Positions 27,461 to 37,949 of a stretch of 64,000 bases of DNA are shown one piece after another (the stretch's first letter is position 1; each line of letters begins with the position of its first letter). Position numbers and translations under genes: made by a program. Below the pieces are notes generated by a model. The model did not search any database, had not been told where the DNA came from, and was given only the letters and a program-made list of their open reading frames with translations. The stretch is from positions 1 through 64,000 of the forward strand of contig NZ_SFCC01000006.1 in the NCBI RefSeq assembly GCF_004214935.1, in the 5' to 3' direction. This DNA comes from Amycolatopsis suaedae. Its GTDB lineage: Bacteria; Actinomycetota; Actinomycetes; Mycobacteriales; Pseudonocardiaceae.

Positions 27461-29095
27461 GTGACGATCATCGCTGACCACCATGTCCGGGGCTCGTGGA
27501 CCGAGCAGGCCGGTGCGGCCGTCCAGCTCCCGCCGAAAGCCCTCGCCTGGCTCAACGAGCGGGTCGGTGAAACGGTTCCCTCCGCGCCGATCCGGTCCGA
27601 CGCCGAGGTGCCCGGGTCGCTGCTCACCGAGGCCGCGGCGGTGGAGCTGGCCGGCGTGGTCGGCGAGCGGTACGTGCTGCGCGCGCCTGCTGACCGGCTG
27701 GCCCGCACCGGTGGTCTGTCCTACCTGGACCTGCTGAGCCGCAGGCTGCCGGGGGAGCTGCCGGCGCCGGACGCCGTCGTCCTGCCTGCCGACCCGGACG
27801 AGGTGCAGGCGGTGCTGGAGGTGTGCGTGCGGCACGACGTCGGCGTGGTGCCGTTCGGTGGCGGCACGTCGGTCGTCGGCGGGGTGCGGGCGCTGCGTGG
27901 CGGCAAGCCCGCGGTGATCGTGCTGGACCTGGCCAGGCTGGACCGGCTGGTCAGCGTGGACCCGGAGTCCCGGATCGCCGTGCTGCAGGCCGGTGTCCGC
28001 GCGCCGCACGCGGAGGAACTGCTCGCCGAGCACGGCTTCACGCTCGGTCACGTGCCGCAGTCGTTCGAACGCGCGACGATCGGCGGATTCGCCGCCACCC
28101 GCTCGGCAGGACAGGCTTCGTCGGGCTACGGCCGGTTCGAGGACATGGTCGCCGGTGTGCGGCTGGCCACCCCCGCGGGCCCGTGGCGGCTGGGGGTGGC
28201 ACCGGCGTCGGCGGCGGGCCCGGACCTGCGGCAGCTCGCCGTGGGCAGCGAGGGCACGCTCGGCGTGATCACCGAGGTCGCGCTGCGGGTACGGCCCCGG
28301 CCGGTCGTCGAGCGGTACCACGGTTATGTGCTGGACGGCTGGGAACGTGCCCAGGACGTGGTGCGTGAGCTGGCGCAGAACCGCATCCTCGCCGACGTCA
28401 CGCGGCTGTCCGACGAGGACGAGACCGACGGGTCACTGCGGCTGTCCGGTGGCTGGAAGGCCGCCGTGGTGCGGCGGTACCTGCGCCGCAGGGGCGTCGC
28501 ACGGCCGTGCCTGCTCGTGCTCGGCTGGCACGGCGGTTCGCCGAGGGAGATCGCGCTGCGCAGGGTGGCGGTGCTGCGGGTGCTGCGCCGGGCGCGTGCG
28601 GTGAGCCTCGGCAGGGCGGCGGGGGAGTCCTGGCGGCACGGCCGGTTCGCCGGGCCGCGTCAGCGCGACGCGTTGCTGGACCACGGGATCTGCGTCGAGA
28701 CCCTGGAGACCGCGACCACCTGGTCGCGGCTGGGCGAGCTGCGGGCCGCCGTGCGGTCGGCGCTGGCCGGTGCGCTCGGCGACCCGCTGGTGCTCTGTCA
28801 CATCTCGCACGCCTACGAGACCGGGGCGTCGCTGTACTTCACCGTGCTGACCGCCCGCGACGCCACCGACCCGGTCGGCCAGTGGCAGCGGGCGAAGGAG
28901 GCGGCCTGCGCGGCCATCTCATCGGGCAGCGACCGTCCACTCGGGACGATCTCGCACCACCACGCTGTCGGCACGGACCACGCGCCCTACCTCGCGGCGG
29001 AGATCGGGGAGCTGGGCATGCGCGTGCTCGCCGGGGCGAAGGACGCGGTGGACCCCACCGGCATTCTCAACCCCGGCAAGTTGATCACACGTTAG
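27461..29095 (+). CDS. FAD-binding oxidase, alkyl-DHAP synthase-like
   Basis: This 544-residue flavoprotein of the VAO/PCMH family has an N-terminal FAD-binding domain with FGGGTSVVGGV and VGSEGTLGVITEV, and a C-terminal cap domain ending DPTGILNPGKL. The ISHHHAVG motif matches the HHH loop of alkyldihydroxyacetonephosphate synthases, which make ether glycerolipids. GTG 27461 is preferred; ATG 27443 in the same frame would overlap the divergent TetR start. Neighbouring glpD uses the related DHAP pool. The last 4 bp overlap the convergent gene. Confidence 0.87.
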   Translation: MTIIADHHVRGSWTEQAGAAVQLPPKALAWLNERVGETVPSAPIRSDAEVPGSLLTEAAAVELAGVVGERYVLRAPADRLARTGGLSYLDLLSRRLPGELPAPDAVVLPADPDEVQAVLEVCVRHDVGVVPFGGGTSVVGGVRALRGGKPAVIVLDLARLDRLVSVDPESRIAVLQAGVRAPHAEELLAEHGFTLGHVPQSFERATIGGFAATRSAGQASSGYGRFEDMVAGVRLATPAGPWRLGVAPASAAGPDLRQLAVGSEGTLGVITEVALRVRPRPVVERYHGYVLDGWERAQDVVRELAQNRILADVTRLSDEDETDGSLRLSGGWKAAVVRRYLRRRGVARPCLLVLGWHGGSPREIALRRVAVLRVLRRARAVSLGRAAGESWRHGRFAGPRQRDALLDHGICVETLETATTWSRLGELRAAVRSALAGALGDPLVLCHISHAYETGASLYFTVLTARDATDPVGQWQRAKEAACAAISSGSDRPLGTISHHHAVGTDHAPYLAAEIGELGMRVLAGAKDAVDPTGILNPGKLITR

Positions 29096-29886
29096 CGGTT
29101 GCGCTTGGTGTCGTCGTCGACATCGATCTGCTCCTTGCGGATCTCGCCGGAGACGGTTTGCTCCTCGGTCACCCGCTCGGTGCCCATGCGGACCCGCTCG
29201 ACCGCGACGGTCTCCTTGTCCACCACCGGTTTCTCGGCGTGCAGCACGACGTCGTGCTCCTCCTCGCCGATGGTGGCGGCGGTGGAACGGTCACCATCGC
29301 GGATCGGCTCACGCTCGATGCGCACCTCCTCGTGCGACACCGGAACGGTGACCTGCTGCTCCTCGGTGACGACGTACTTGCGCAGCCGCACCCGGCCGCT
29401 CTCGGTCTCCTCGGTGCCGACCTTCAGCCGTTCCTCGGACCGCACCATCTCCTGCTGGTCGTCCATCGCGGCAGCGTGGTCGGTGCGCTCGTGCCTGCCG
29501 GCGGTGCCGGCCATGCCGGCCTGAGCCTGGTCCGCACGGCCGGTGGTGTCCATCGGCCTGCGGCCGCCGCCCTGGACGGGAATGCCGTAGTACTCGTAGA
29601 GCCGCATGCATTCCTGCTGGGAGAGATGGCCGTCGGCGTCGAAGTGCGGCGAGTCGGCGACCTTCTCCTTGTCGACCCGGACGTGCAGGCCCTCGTCGTC
29701 GAGGTCGGCGCCGCGCAGCGGGACGAAGCTCTCCTTCTGACCGAACAGGCCGGTCTTGACCGTCACCCACTCGGGCTGGCGGGTGTCGTCGGACAGGTAC
29801 ACCGTGCCGACCTTCCCGATCTTGCTGCCGTGGTTGTCGACGACGGGCGACTCGACGAGATCCTGCGGACGCATCGTGCGGGTCAT
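29092..29886 (-). CDS. PRC-barrel / DUF2382 (YsnF-like) protein
   Basis: This 264-residue cytosolic protein has an N-terminal PRC-barrel (about 5-75; GSKIGKVGTVYL), a linker rich in Gly, Gln and Met, and a C-terminal DUF2382 domain (about 145-255; EERLKVGTEE, VPVSHEEVRIEREPI). This domain pair is common in actinobacterial stress-response proteins of unknown biochemistry. ATG 29886 has AGGAAG upstream. It is preceded on its strand by two alternative hairpins at 29988-30026. Confidence 0.9.
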   Translation of the reverse strand: MTRTMRPQDLVESPVVDNHGSKIGKVGTVYLSDDTRQPEWVTVKTGLFGQKESFVPLRGADLDDEGLHVRVDKEKVADSPHFDADGHLSQQECMRLYEYYGIPVQGGGRRPMDTTGRADQAQAGMAGTAGRHERTDHAAAMDDQQEMVRSEERLKVGTEETESGRVRLRKYVVTEEQQVTVPVSHEEVRIEREPIRDGDRSTAATIGEEEHDVVLHAEKPVVDKETVAVERVRMGTERVTEEQTVSGEIRKEQIDVDDDTKRNR

Positions 29887-29987
29887 GGCTACCGCTTCCT
29901 TTCTGGCGTTGCGGGGTGTGCTGGTGCGTCGACTTCCCGGCATCGACTCACACGGAAACCCGTACAACGAAGGAAGGACACGGAAGA

Positions 29988-30026
29988 GTGAAGCGTGTGG
30001 ACGGCTAGCGCTTCACCGTCCACACG
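29988..30026. terminator. Two competing hairpins after the C39-like peptidase gene
   Basis: Stem A pairs GTGAAGCG (29988-29995) with CGCTTCAC (30009-30016). Stem B pairs CGTGTGGACGG (29994-30004) with CCGTCCACACG (30016-30026). They share bases and cannot form together. Lying between the peptidase stop and the DUF2382 gene, stem B alone could terminate; the pair could act as an attenuator. Confidence 0.5.
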
Positions 30027-30041
30027 TGACACGAACCATGG

Positions 30042-31295
30042 TCACGGACTGATGATGTAGGCGATCCCGCCGGGACCGCTCGCCACGTTACCGCTCGCGG
30101 TGTGCCGCTTCGTCCGCTGCCAGATCTTCTCGAACTGGGCACGCTTGTACACGTTGCGTACGCGGTCGTTGCTGTTGGCCGCCGGGTCGTTGGCGATGAC
30201 ATCCCCCTCGGGGGTGAATCCGATGACGACCAGGATGTGGCCCGCCGTGCCGTATCCCGCGCCGTCGAGTTCGCTGGCGAGGAACGACTGCGAGGTGATC
30301 ACCGGGATGCCCCTGGCGATGTAGCCCTCCAGTTCGGTCAGCGAGTGCAGCCTGGTGATGTGCCCCTTCAGGCCGAACCGGCTGGCGTAGGCGGTGTTGA
30401 ACGGCCAGTTGCCGGTGCCCTCGTAGGAGTAGTCGTAGGTGTACCTGGCGGCGTAGGCGACGGTCGGGTCGACGTAGCCGTCTGGGATCCAAGACATGTC
30501 CTGCTCGCTTGGCTTCTTGCCCCAGTACTCCAGCACCATCTGCGTAGAGGTCGGGCTGCACCAGTTCTCGCCACCGCCGCCGTACTCCGGGAACTTGCCC
30601 TTGTGCAGGTTCTGCGCGTGGGGCGGCACCGGCAACTCGATTCCGGCGGCGGGGCCGGGCCGGGTGTGTTCCACCTCGAAGCGGTCCGGCACGTTGGAGG
30701 CCATCACTCCGACCATCCCGACCGTCGGTGTCGCCCGGCTGCCGCGCTCGCGGTAGAGCCCGACCCGGACCTGGTAGGAGTCGAGCGTGACCCCTGTCTT
30801 GGTGACCAGAGTGTCGACGCTGACCGAGGCGTGCGCGTCACTCTGACCGTCCACAGTGGTCCGCCGGATGTCGCCGTCGCCGTGAGCCCACTGGCCCAGC
30901 ACGTACCACGCCGTCTGCTGGCCCGATGTCGTCCTGGCCGACACCTCGACCTGCAGCCAGGTGTCCTCCGGCGTGGCCGCGTTCCAGGACGCGATCAGCT
31001 CGGTGGCCGGGAAGCCGTGGCGGTAGACCGGGGACGTCCAGCGGGCGTACTCGTAGGTGCGGGTGGTCCCCAGCGCGGGCTCGGTTCGCTCGACCGTGCC
31101 GATCGGGCGGATCAGCCGTAGCCCGTCTCTGCCCGGGACGACACCCTCAGCCTTGCCCGTGGCGAACTCCCGCACGGTCGACCACTGCCGGTAGTCGACG
31201 TCCTCGTCGTGACCGGGTTCGGCCGCACCGGCGGGTACGGCCATGGTGAAGGCGGTGGCGACGGCCACCGCGGTGGTGAAAAGGCGTCCACGCAT
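30042..31295 (-). CDS. Secreted C39-like cysteine peptidase
   Basis: This 417-residue exported protein has a Sec signal peptide (1-25, ending GAAEPG) and an N-terminal beta-rich region to about 215. A C39-like papain-fold domain follows. NWCSPTS gives Cys246, AGHILVV gives His353 and ANDPAA gives Asp370 as the likely triad. No double-glycine ABC transporter is attached, so this is a free extracellular peptidase or amidase. SWIPD near residue 267 uses TCT TGG ATC CCA GAC, part of the TCTGG palindrome family. Confidence 0.86.
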   Translation of the reverse strand: MRGRLFTTAVAVATAFTMAVPAGAAEPGHDEDVDYRQWSTVREFATGKAEGVVPGRDGLRLIRPIGTVERTEPALGTTRTYEYARWTSPVYRHGFPATELIASWNAATPEDTWLQVEVSARTTSGQQTAWYVLGQWAHGDGDIRRTTVDGQSDAHASVSVDTLVTKTGVTLDSYQVRVGLYRERGSRATPTVGMVGVMASNVPDRFEVEHTRPGPAAGIELPVPPHAQNLHKGKFPEYGGGGENWCSPTSTQMVLEYWGKKPSEQDMSWIPDGYVDPTVAYAARYTYDYSYEGTGNWPFNTAYASRFGLKGHITRLHSLTELEGYIARGIPVITSQSFLASELDGAGYGTAGHILVVIGFTPEGDVIANDPAANSNDRVRNVYKRAQFEKIWQRTKRHTASGNVASGPGGIAYIISP

Positions 31296-31404
31296 GCGGG
31301 CTCCAACCCTCGACGGTGCCGGCGGGTGCAGGGTGCCGACCGTCAGGGATTTTCACCTCTCGGACAACTGGTGTAAACCTCTCTCCGGTGTAACCGTCAG
31401 GTTG

Positions 31405-31800
31405 TTACCGGACCGCCTGGGTCTGCGTTGTCTTGGCGACCAGACGGCCGTCGTCGTCGTGCATCTCGGTTTCCACGACGATCACCGTGCGGCCGGCATG
31501 CAGCGGACGCGACGACGCCGTGACGTGCCCGGACCGCACGGCCCGCAGGAAGTTGCTCTTCGACTCCACGGTCGTCGTCCCGCCGGCGCCCTCGGGCAGG
31601 TTGAGGAACGCGCAGATCGCCCCGGTGGTGTCGGCGAGCGCCATCAGGACACCGCCGTGGAACCCTCCGCCGAGGGTGCACAGCGACTCGTCCCATGCCA
31701 CGCGGCCGCGGACCAGCTCGGCGGTGTTGTCGAGGAACTCGATGCCGAGCCGCTCGGCGAACGGGATGGTCTGGTGGTACAGGGCGGTCGCGTCGGTCAT
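31405..31800 (-). CDS. PaaI-type thioesterase (hotdog fold)
   Basis: This 131-residue hotdog protein probably hydrolyses an aryl- or acyl-CoA. The family motif GGFHGGVLMALADTTGA carries the HGG and the Asp region of PaaI/YbgC-like enzymes. ATG 31800 was chosen; upstream frame is shadow of the phosphoesterase gene 8 bp away. The inverted repeat CCGGTGTAACC / GGTTGTTACCGG at 31385-31411 overlaps its stop. Both this gene and the phosphoesterase upstream are on the minus strand, so cotranscription is likely. Confidence 0.9.
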   Translation of the reverse strand: MTDATALYHQTIPFAERLGIEFLDNTAELVRGRVAWDESLCTLGGGFHGGVLMALADTTGAICAFLNLPEGAGGTTTVESKSNFLRAVRSGHVTASSRPLHAGRTVIVVETEMHDDDGRLVAKTTQTQAVR

Positions 31801-31807
31801 GCGCCCA

Positions 31808-33538
31808 CTATGCCAGCGGATTGACCAGCAGCAGTTCCGTGTTGCGGTCGGCGGCGGCACCCTGGGCGCCGGGGTCGGCGTGGATGTCGTTGTAGGAAAG
31901 CTCCCGGTACAGCGAGGCCAGGCCCGCCCGGGAGGCGTCCTCGTATCCCGCCGCGTACGGCGCATCGGCCTCGATCAGGGTGGTGAACAACGACAGCGTG
32001 CCGTCGCCGTTGTCGGCGATCTCGATGATCCTGGCATGTTGCGGGAAGTCGATGTGGCTCGCCGTGTTGATCTCCCAGAACGCCTGCGCCGGGGTCGGGC
32101 CGGCGTGCGGGGTGATCTCGTTGCGGTGGCTGTGGCCGTTGACCCAGGCCAGCACGTTGGGGAACCGCTTGAGCAGGCCGACGAACGTGTCGCCGTTCAG
32201 CCGCGGGTCCAGTGGGTGGCGCAGGTCGGGCAGGATGTTGCCCATCGTCTTGCTGGTGTGATGGCTGAACAGCACGAACAGCTCGTCGGTGACCTGCTGG
32301 GTGACCCGGTTGCCCCAGAAGTCGTAGTAGGCCGAGCTGTTGCGCCGCAGGGTGCGCTCGACCCACTGGAACTGCCGCAGTCCGATCGATCCGTCGGCGA
32401 ATCCGCCCAGCGTGGTGGTGTCCAGGCTGATCCCGGTGATGCCGGGCGCGAGCCGGAAGGTGTAGTAGACGTCGCGGCCGTCGGCGTTGTCGTTGGTGAA
32501 GCCGTGCCCCTCCGGGCCGGGACCGGTGTTGGCCGGATCGAGGTGCGCGCGGACGAACTCGCCCGTGGTGAACGGCTTGCGCCGCGGGTCCGGCGTCACC
32601 TCACGGATCGTTCCCTTGCCGCCGAACAACTCGGCCACCGGGACCGCGGCACCGGGCTTGTTCAGCGCCGCGGCCAGGCGGGCGCTCGTCGACTCGTCCT
32701 TGCCGATCACCTTGTAGCGCCCGGTGTACCAGTGCTCGATGCCGGGGAGGCCTGCGGGCAGCGTGCCGACCGGCGTGTCGTCGTGGTTGCCGAACGTGCA
32801 GTACCAGGGGATGTCCAGGCCCGGCGAGGTGAACGGGGCGATCGACGACGCGAGCATGCCGGGCAGCTGCGGGAAGCCCTTGGTGGTGTACGGGTCGTTG
32901 AGCCGGTGTCTGGGATTCCAGAAATGGGCCGACCCGGAGTCCTGGACCCCCTCGTAGGTGTCTGGGTTCCCAGACGTGGGGACGACGCGGCCGCCGTTGA
33001 GCACGTCGAGGAACCAGTCCAGCTCGATCCGCTCGTGGTTGTCGGTGTTGTCACCGGTGGTCATCATCAGGTCGAACGGACGGCCGGTGAACGGCCCGCC
33101 GGGCAGGTTGTTGACGCGGTCGACCAGCGCGGTGGTCGCCACCGGGCCCAGCGTCTCCTGCGGCCGGTGTGCCGAGCCGACGAACGGGTGCAGGTACTCG
33201 AACCGGGCCGGGCTCTCGGCGTCGGTCACGTGCAGGTCGGTGAACTGCACGAAGCTGGCCCGGGCGGTGCGCCGGTCGTCGCGGCCGTCCTTGCCCGCCG
33301 CCAGCTCGGTGCGAACCACCAGCGGCCAGCCGGGGCCCGCGGTCAGCCGGGTGTAGGCGGGGCCCGCGGTGACCGGTGCGGCAGCCGTTTCGAGCGTGGT
33401 CCCCGCCGGGGTGACCACCCTGCGGGTGGTGTGCCGCAGAGCCCTGTCGACGGCGGTAGCCGTCGGCGTGCTCAGCAGCAGCCCCGCGCCGGCGACGCCA
33501 GCCGCTCCCACGAACGTCCGTCTGGTGAACCCGCTCAT
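31808..33538 (-). CDS. TAT-exported calcineurin-like metallophosphoesterase
   Basis: This is a 576-residue phosphoesterase with a twin-arginine leader (FTRRTFVGAAGVAGAG). Metal-site motifs in order are FTDLHV, TTGDNTDN, TFGNHDD and, near the C-terminus, FSHHTSK and NGHSHRN. It resembles the long actinobacterial TIGR03767-type family. ATG 33538 gives the best leader. HFWNPRH and TSGNPDT (32909-32974) use rare codons that form two TCTGGNNNNCCAGA palindromes 38 bp apart. The substrate is unknown. Confidence 0.88.
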   Translation of the reverse strand: MSGFTRRTFVGAAGVAGAGLLLSTPTATAVDRALRHTTRRVVTPAGTTLETAAAPVTAGPAYTRLTAGPGWPLVVRTELAAGKDGRDDRRTARASFVQFTDLHVTDAESPARFEYLHPFVGSAHRPQETLGPVATTALVDRVNNLPGGPFTGRPFDLMMTTGDNTDNHERIELDWFLDVLNGGRVVPTSGNPDTYEGVQDSGSAHFWNPRHRLNDPYTTKGFPQLPGMLASSIAPFTSPGLDIPWYCTFGNHDDTPVGTLPAGLPGIEHWYTGRYKVIGKDESTSARLAAALNKPGAAVPVAELFGGKGTIREVTPDPRRKPFTTGEFVRAHLDPANTGPGPEGHGFTNDNADGRDVYYTFRLAPGITGISLDTTTLGGFADGSIGLRQFQWVERTLRRNSSAYYDFWGNRVTQQVTDELFVLFSHHTSKTMGNILPDLRHPLDPRLNGDTFVGLLKRFPNVLAWVNGHSHRNEITPHAGPTPAQAFWEINTASHIDFPQHARIIEIADNGDGTLSLFTTLIEADAPYAAGYEDASRAGLASLYRELSYNDIHADPGAQGAAADRNTELLLVNPLA

Positions 33539-33650
33539 CGCCGCTCCCGTCTCGTGACCAGCACGCACGATCGCGGACGACGTTAGCCGGGACGGAAACG
33601 CTGGGAAGCCAAACGTGAAAATTTGTCAGATTCGCCTACGACGTTCGTAG

Positions 33651-33703
33651 CACGTGAAGGCCACCTTCACCACGTCTCACGTAATGAAGGTGGCCTTCAC
33701 GAG
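33651..33703. repeat. GTGAAGG/CCTTCAC double-palindrome element, copy 4
   Basis: CACGTGAAGGCCACCTTCAC and TGAAGGTGGCCTTCACGAG flank a CACGTCTCACGTAA spacer. It starts 3 bp past the stop of the acyl-CoA ligase gene on the minus strand and lies upstream of the phosphoesterase, so it can act as the ligase terminator. Between it and 33538 is an AT-rich phosphoesterase promoter region. Confidence 0.85.
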
Positions 33704-33706
33704 CTT

Positions 33707-35335
<1,629 letters not shown>

Positions 35336-35654
35336 CGAGAACTCCCGATCCGTGTCCGCTCCGGTGGACCAATTGAGCCGACTGTAATGCCGACACACCC
35401 GATCGGGCATTGCCGAACCGGCGGACTTTCGATCACAACTTCACTGTTTGTGCTGGCTGACGGGTTCGCCTGCCGGGTTGCTCCTTTCGCCGTCGAGGGG
35501 TAGTAAGTGCGTGTCGGTTGCACGAAGTCGGACCGCGTGGCGTTTACTGGGGCTGTGGTAAGGACGGCCTGGCCAGCGCTTGCTCCCGCAAGCGATGCCG
35601 AAAATGCGGCCGTCGCCGCGACAGCGGTCAGCTGAGAAGGAAAGGAACACTACG
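35336..35654. other. Intergenic region between acyl-CoA ligase and mIHF
   Basis: This 319-bp stretch holds both divergent upstream regions. The first 100 bases are relatively AT-rich, as expected for promoters. GAAGGAAAGGA at 35635-35646 is the ribosome site for the TTG start of the mIHF gene. I see no convincing small gene; longer frames on the minus strand run through mIHF and are shadows. Confidence 0.6.
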
Positions 35655-35966
35655 TTGGCTCTGCCTACGTTGACTCCGGAGCAGCGCGCCGAGGCGCTGG
35701 CCAAGGCCGCCGAGGCGCGCAAGGCCCGCTCCGAGTTGCTCGCGTCGATCAAGTCCGGCCAGCAGAGCATCGACAAGGTGCTCAAGAAGGCCAAGGAGGA
35801 CAAGACCATCGGCAAGACCAAGGTGACCCAGCTGCTGAAGGCGGTCCCCGGTCTCGGTGCCGTCAAGGTGGCCGCGCTGCTGGAGCAGGCCGGCATTCCG
35901 GCCGAGCGCCGTGCCGCCGGCCTCGGCGAGCGGCAGCTCGAGGCGCTCATCAACGCACTCAAGTAG
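35655..35966 (+). CDS. mihF: Integration host factor, actinobacterial type (mIHF)
   Basis: This is a 103-residue nucleoid-associated DNA-binding protein. ALPTLTPEQRAEAL at the N-terminus and the helical C-terminal region GKTKVTQLLKAVPGLGAVKV with a helix-two-turn-helix (PAERRAAGLGERQ) match mIHF of mycobacteria and Streptomyces. The start is TTG 35655, with AAAGGA 8 bases upstream. It bends DNA and compacts the chromosome. It ends in a strong hairpin. In many actinobacteria it lies next to gmk, but not here. Confidence 0.94.
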   Translation: MALPTLTPEQRAEALAKAAEARKARSELLASIKSGQQSIDKVLKKAKEDKTIGKTKVTQLLKAVPGLGAVKVAALLEQAGIPAERRAAGLGERQLEALINALK

Positions 35967-35977
35967 ACATCGGCGCA

Positions 35978-36014
35978 GGTCAGGCCTGATGCGCGGGACG
36001 CATCGGGCCTGACC
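35978..36014 (+). terminator. Terminator hairpin of mihF
   Basis: GGTCAGGCC (35978-35986) pairs with GGCCTGACC (36006-36014), and inside it GATGCG with CGCATC, giving a 16-bp stem with one T-G wobble and a five-base loop. It lies 11 bp past the mihF stop. Confidence 0.85.
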
Positions 36015-36108
36015 CGCCACGTGTGTTCCGCCACCAACTGCCGCCCTCGTGCGAGCCTTCCGGGCAGACTGGAAGGCACAGCGGAGACCCCGCACGAGGG
36101 AGTTGGCA

Positions 36109-37272
36109 GTGACGGTCACCCACGCACCGGTGGACAGGCCGGTCCAGCTTGTCGACGAGTACGCCACCGGTGATTTCTTCCTGGCATCCGCCGGGCACAC
36201 CATTCTCGGGTCCGGGGTGGCCCAGGAGGTGGTCGATCCCGACCCGGCCCGGCTGTCCGCCCGGCTGCGGGACCTGCTGGACGCCTCGTCGGCGCCGGTC
36301 GCGGTGGGCATCCTGCCCTTCGACACCACGCCCGCGGGCACCGTGCCGAGCCGGATGGTGCTGCCGGCCGTGCTGCACCGTGCGGGCCCGGCGCATCCGC
36401 AGGCGGCCGCGCTGACCAGGGCCGCGCTGCCCAGCCCGCTCGCCGTGCGCCCGGTCCCGGAGCCGCGACGGCACGTCGAGACGGTCGCCGAGGGCATCCG
36501 CCTGCTGGCCGAACATCGCCTGCACAAGATCGTTCTGGCCAGGGCGCTCGACCTGGAGTTCGCCGAGCCGCCCGCGCCGGGCGCTGTGCTGCGTAACCTC
36601 GTCAAGGATCACCCGCGTGGTTACACCTTCGCGGCCGGGCTACCCGGCGGGGCCACTTTCCTCGGCGCGACGCCGGAACTGCTGCTTTCCCGTACCGGCA
36701 GGAACGTCTCGTTCCGCCCGCATGCCGGCTCCGCCCCGCGGTCGGACGACCCGTTGCGGGACAAGGAGAACGGCCGCGCGCTTTTCGCGTCCACAAAGGA
36801 CCGCGTGGAGCACGCCGTGGTGATCGAGTCCATGGTGGAGTGTCTGCGACCGTTCTGCAGGCGCCTGTCGGTACCCGGGGAACCTGAGGTGGTGAGCACC
36901 CCGACCATCTGGCACCTCGCCACCCGGATCACCGGGGAGCTGGCCGATCCCGAGGTGACCGCACTCGACGTCGCGGCCGCACTGCACCCGACCCCGGCCG
37001 TCTGCGGCAGTCCGACCGACGCCGCGCGCAGGCTGGTCACCGGCCTGGAGCCGTTCGACCGGGACTTCTACGCCGGTGCGGTCGGCTGGGTCGACGCGAA
37101 CGGCGACGGCGAGTGGGCCGTCGCCATCCGCTGTGCCGAGCTGGCCGGCAACCGCATGCGGCTCTACGCCGGGGGCGGCATCGTCGCCGACTCCGACCCC
37201 GAGGCCGAACTCGCCGAGACCTCGGTCAAGTTCCGCACGCTGCTGCGGGCCATGGGCGTCGCCGACGTCTAG
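36109..37272 (+). CDS. Isochorismate synthase
   Basis: This 387-residue chorismate-binding enzyme converts chorismate to isochorismate. HKIVLARALDL, FLGATPELLLSR, ALHPTPAVCGSPTDAA and DRDFYAGAVGW are the signature segments of EntC/DhbC-type enzymes. GTG 36109 follows GAGGGAG; a longer frame from 36049 is unsupported. No dhbA, B, E or NRPS gene is in the window, so siderophore, menaquinone or salicylate use cannot be decided. The convergent PPTase gene overlaps its last 4 bp. Confidence 0.92.
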   Translation: MTVTHAPVDRPVQLVDEYATGDFFLASAGHTILGSGVAQEVVDPDPARLSARLRDLLDASSAPVAVGILPFDTTPAGTVPSRMVLPAVLHRAGPAHPQAAALTRAALPSPLAVRPVPEPRRHVETVAEGIRLLAEHRLHKIVLARALDLEFAEPPAPGAVLRNLVKDHPRGYTFAAGLPGGATFLGATPELLLSRTGRNVSFRPHAGSAPRSDDPLRDKENGRALFASTKDRVEHAVVIESMVECLRPFCRRLSVPGEPEVVSTPTIWHLATRITGELADPEVTALDVAAALHPTPAVCGSPTDAARRLVTGLEPFDRDFYAGAVGWVDANGDGEWAVAIRCAELAGNRMRLYAGGGIVADSDPEAELAETSVKFRTLLRAMGVADV

Positions 37273-37949
37273 GGCGTCCACCACTTCTCGGTGACCGTCA
37301 GGTCGACGGTGGTGAGCGCGGCCAGCGCGGCCCGGTAGCCGTCGCCCGGATCGAGGTCGGCCATCCGCGTGCCCTCCGGCGACAGCGCGGCGTCCGCCGA
37401 CGCGAGCAGCCGCGCCGGTTCGGTGTGCGGGGACAGGGTGATGCTCTGCAGCGGGATCTTCAGCCCGCGTCCGGTCGCCTTCATCACGGCTTCCTTGCGG
37501 GTCCAGTAGACGAAGAACGCGCGCACCAGTTCGTCACCGGCCAGGCCGGTCAGCGTGGCCCGTTCGGAGTCGTTCAACGCGTAGTCCACCAACGAGTCCA
37601 CGTTGCGGTTGGCCTTCTCGACGTCCAGCCCCAGCGGAACACCGCGGTCGACGGCCAGGCCGATCCGGTCGCCGGAGTGCGAGATGGACAGCGTCAGGTC
37701 CGTCCCGGGTACCCGCGGCGGGCCGTGCGGCTTGCCGCAGTCCACACAGGACGCGTCGAACCGCACGGAACCCGGTGTGGTGCCGAGGATCTCGGCCACC
37801 ACGGACTTCGCCAGCACCCGCCCGGTGAGGAAGCGCCGCTTGTCGGCGTCCTGCCGGTAGCCGCCGAACCGGCCCGTCTCGTCCTCGTCGAGCAGGGCGA
37901 GGAACTCGCCGGTCGCCGGCAGCGGTTCCGCCCACCAGACCGTCGTCAT
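37269..37949 (-). CDS. Sfp-type 4'-phosphopantetheinyl transferase
   Basis: This is a 226-residue PPTase that loads the phosphopantetheine arm onto carrier proteins of PKS, NRPS or fatty acid synthase. PLGLDVEKANR gives the magnesium-binding Asp and Glu, and WTRKEAVMKATGRGL the third site and lysine. ATG 37949 overlaps the stop of the upstream DctA gene by 4 bp, so the two are cotranslated. Such broad-range enzymes often serve unlinked clusters. Confidence 0.93.
   Translation of the reverse strand: MTTVWWAEPLPATGEFLALLDEDETGRFGGYRQDADKRRFLTGRVLAKSVVAEILGTTPGSVRFDASCVDCGKPHGPPRVPGTDLTLSISHSGDRIGLAVDRGVPLGLDVEKANRNVDSLVDYALNDSERATLTGLAGDELVRAFFVYWTRKEAVMKATGRGLKIPLQSITLSPHTEPARLLASADAALSPEGTRMADLDPGDGYRAALAALTTVDLTVTEKWWTP

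Noticed and set aside
31433-33586. A 717-codon plus-strand reading frame
   Set aside because: It runs opposite the thioesterase and phosphoesterase genes, shows the Arg/Gly/Val-rich composition of a shadow frame and has no motif.
36109-37949. Siderophore biosynthesis cluster
   Set aside because: Only isochorismate synthase and PPTase are present. The iron-boxed lipoprotein is 15 kb away, so linkage is not supported.
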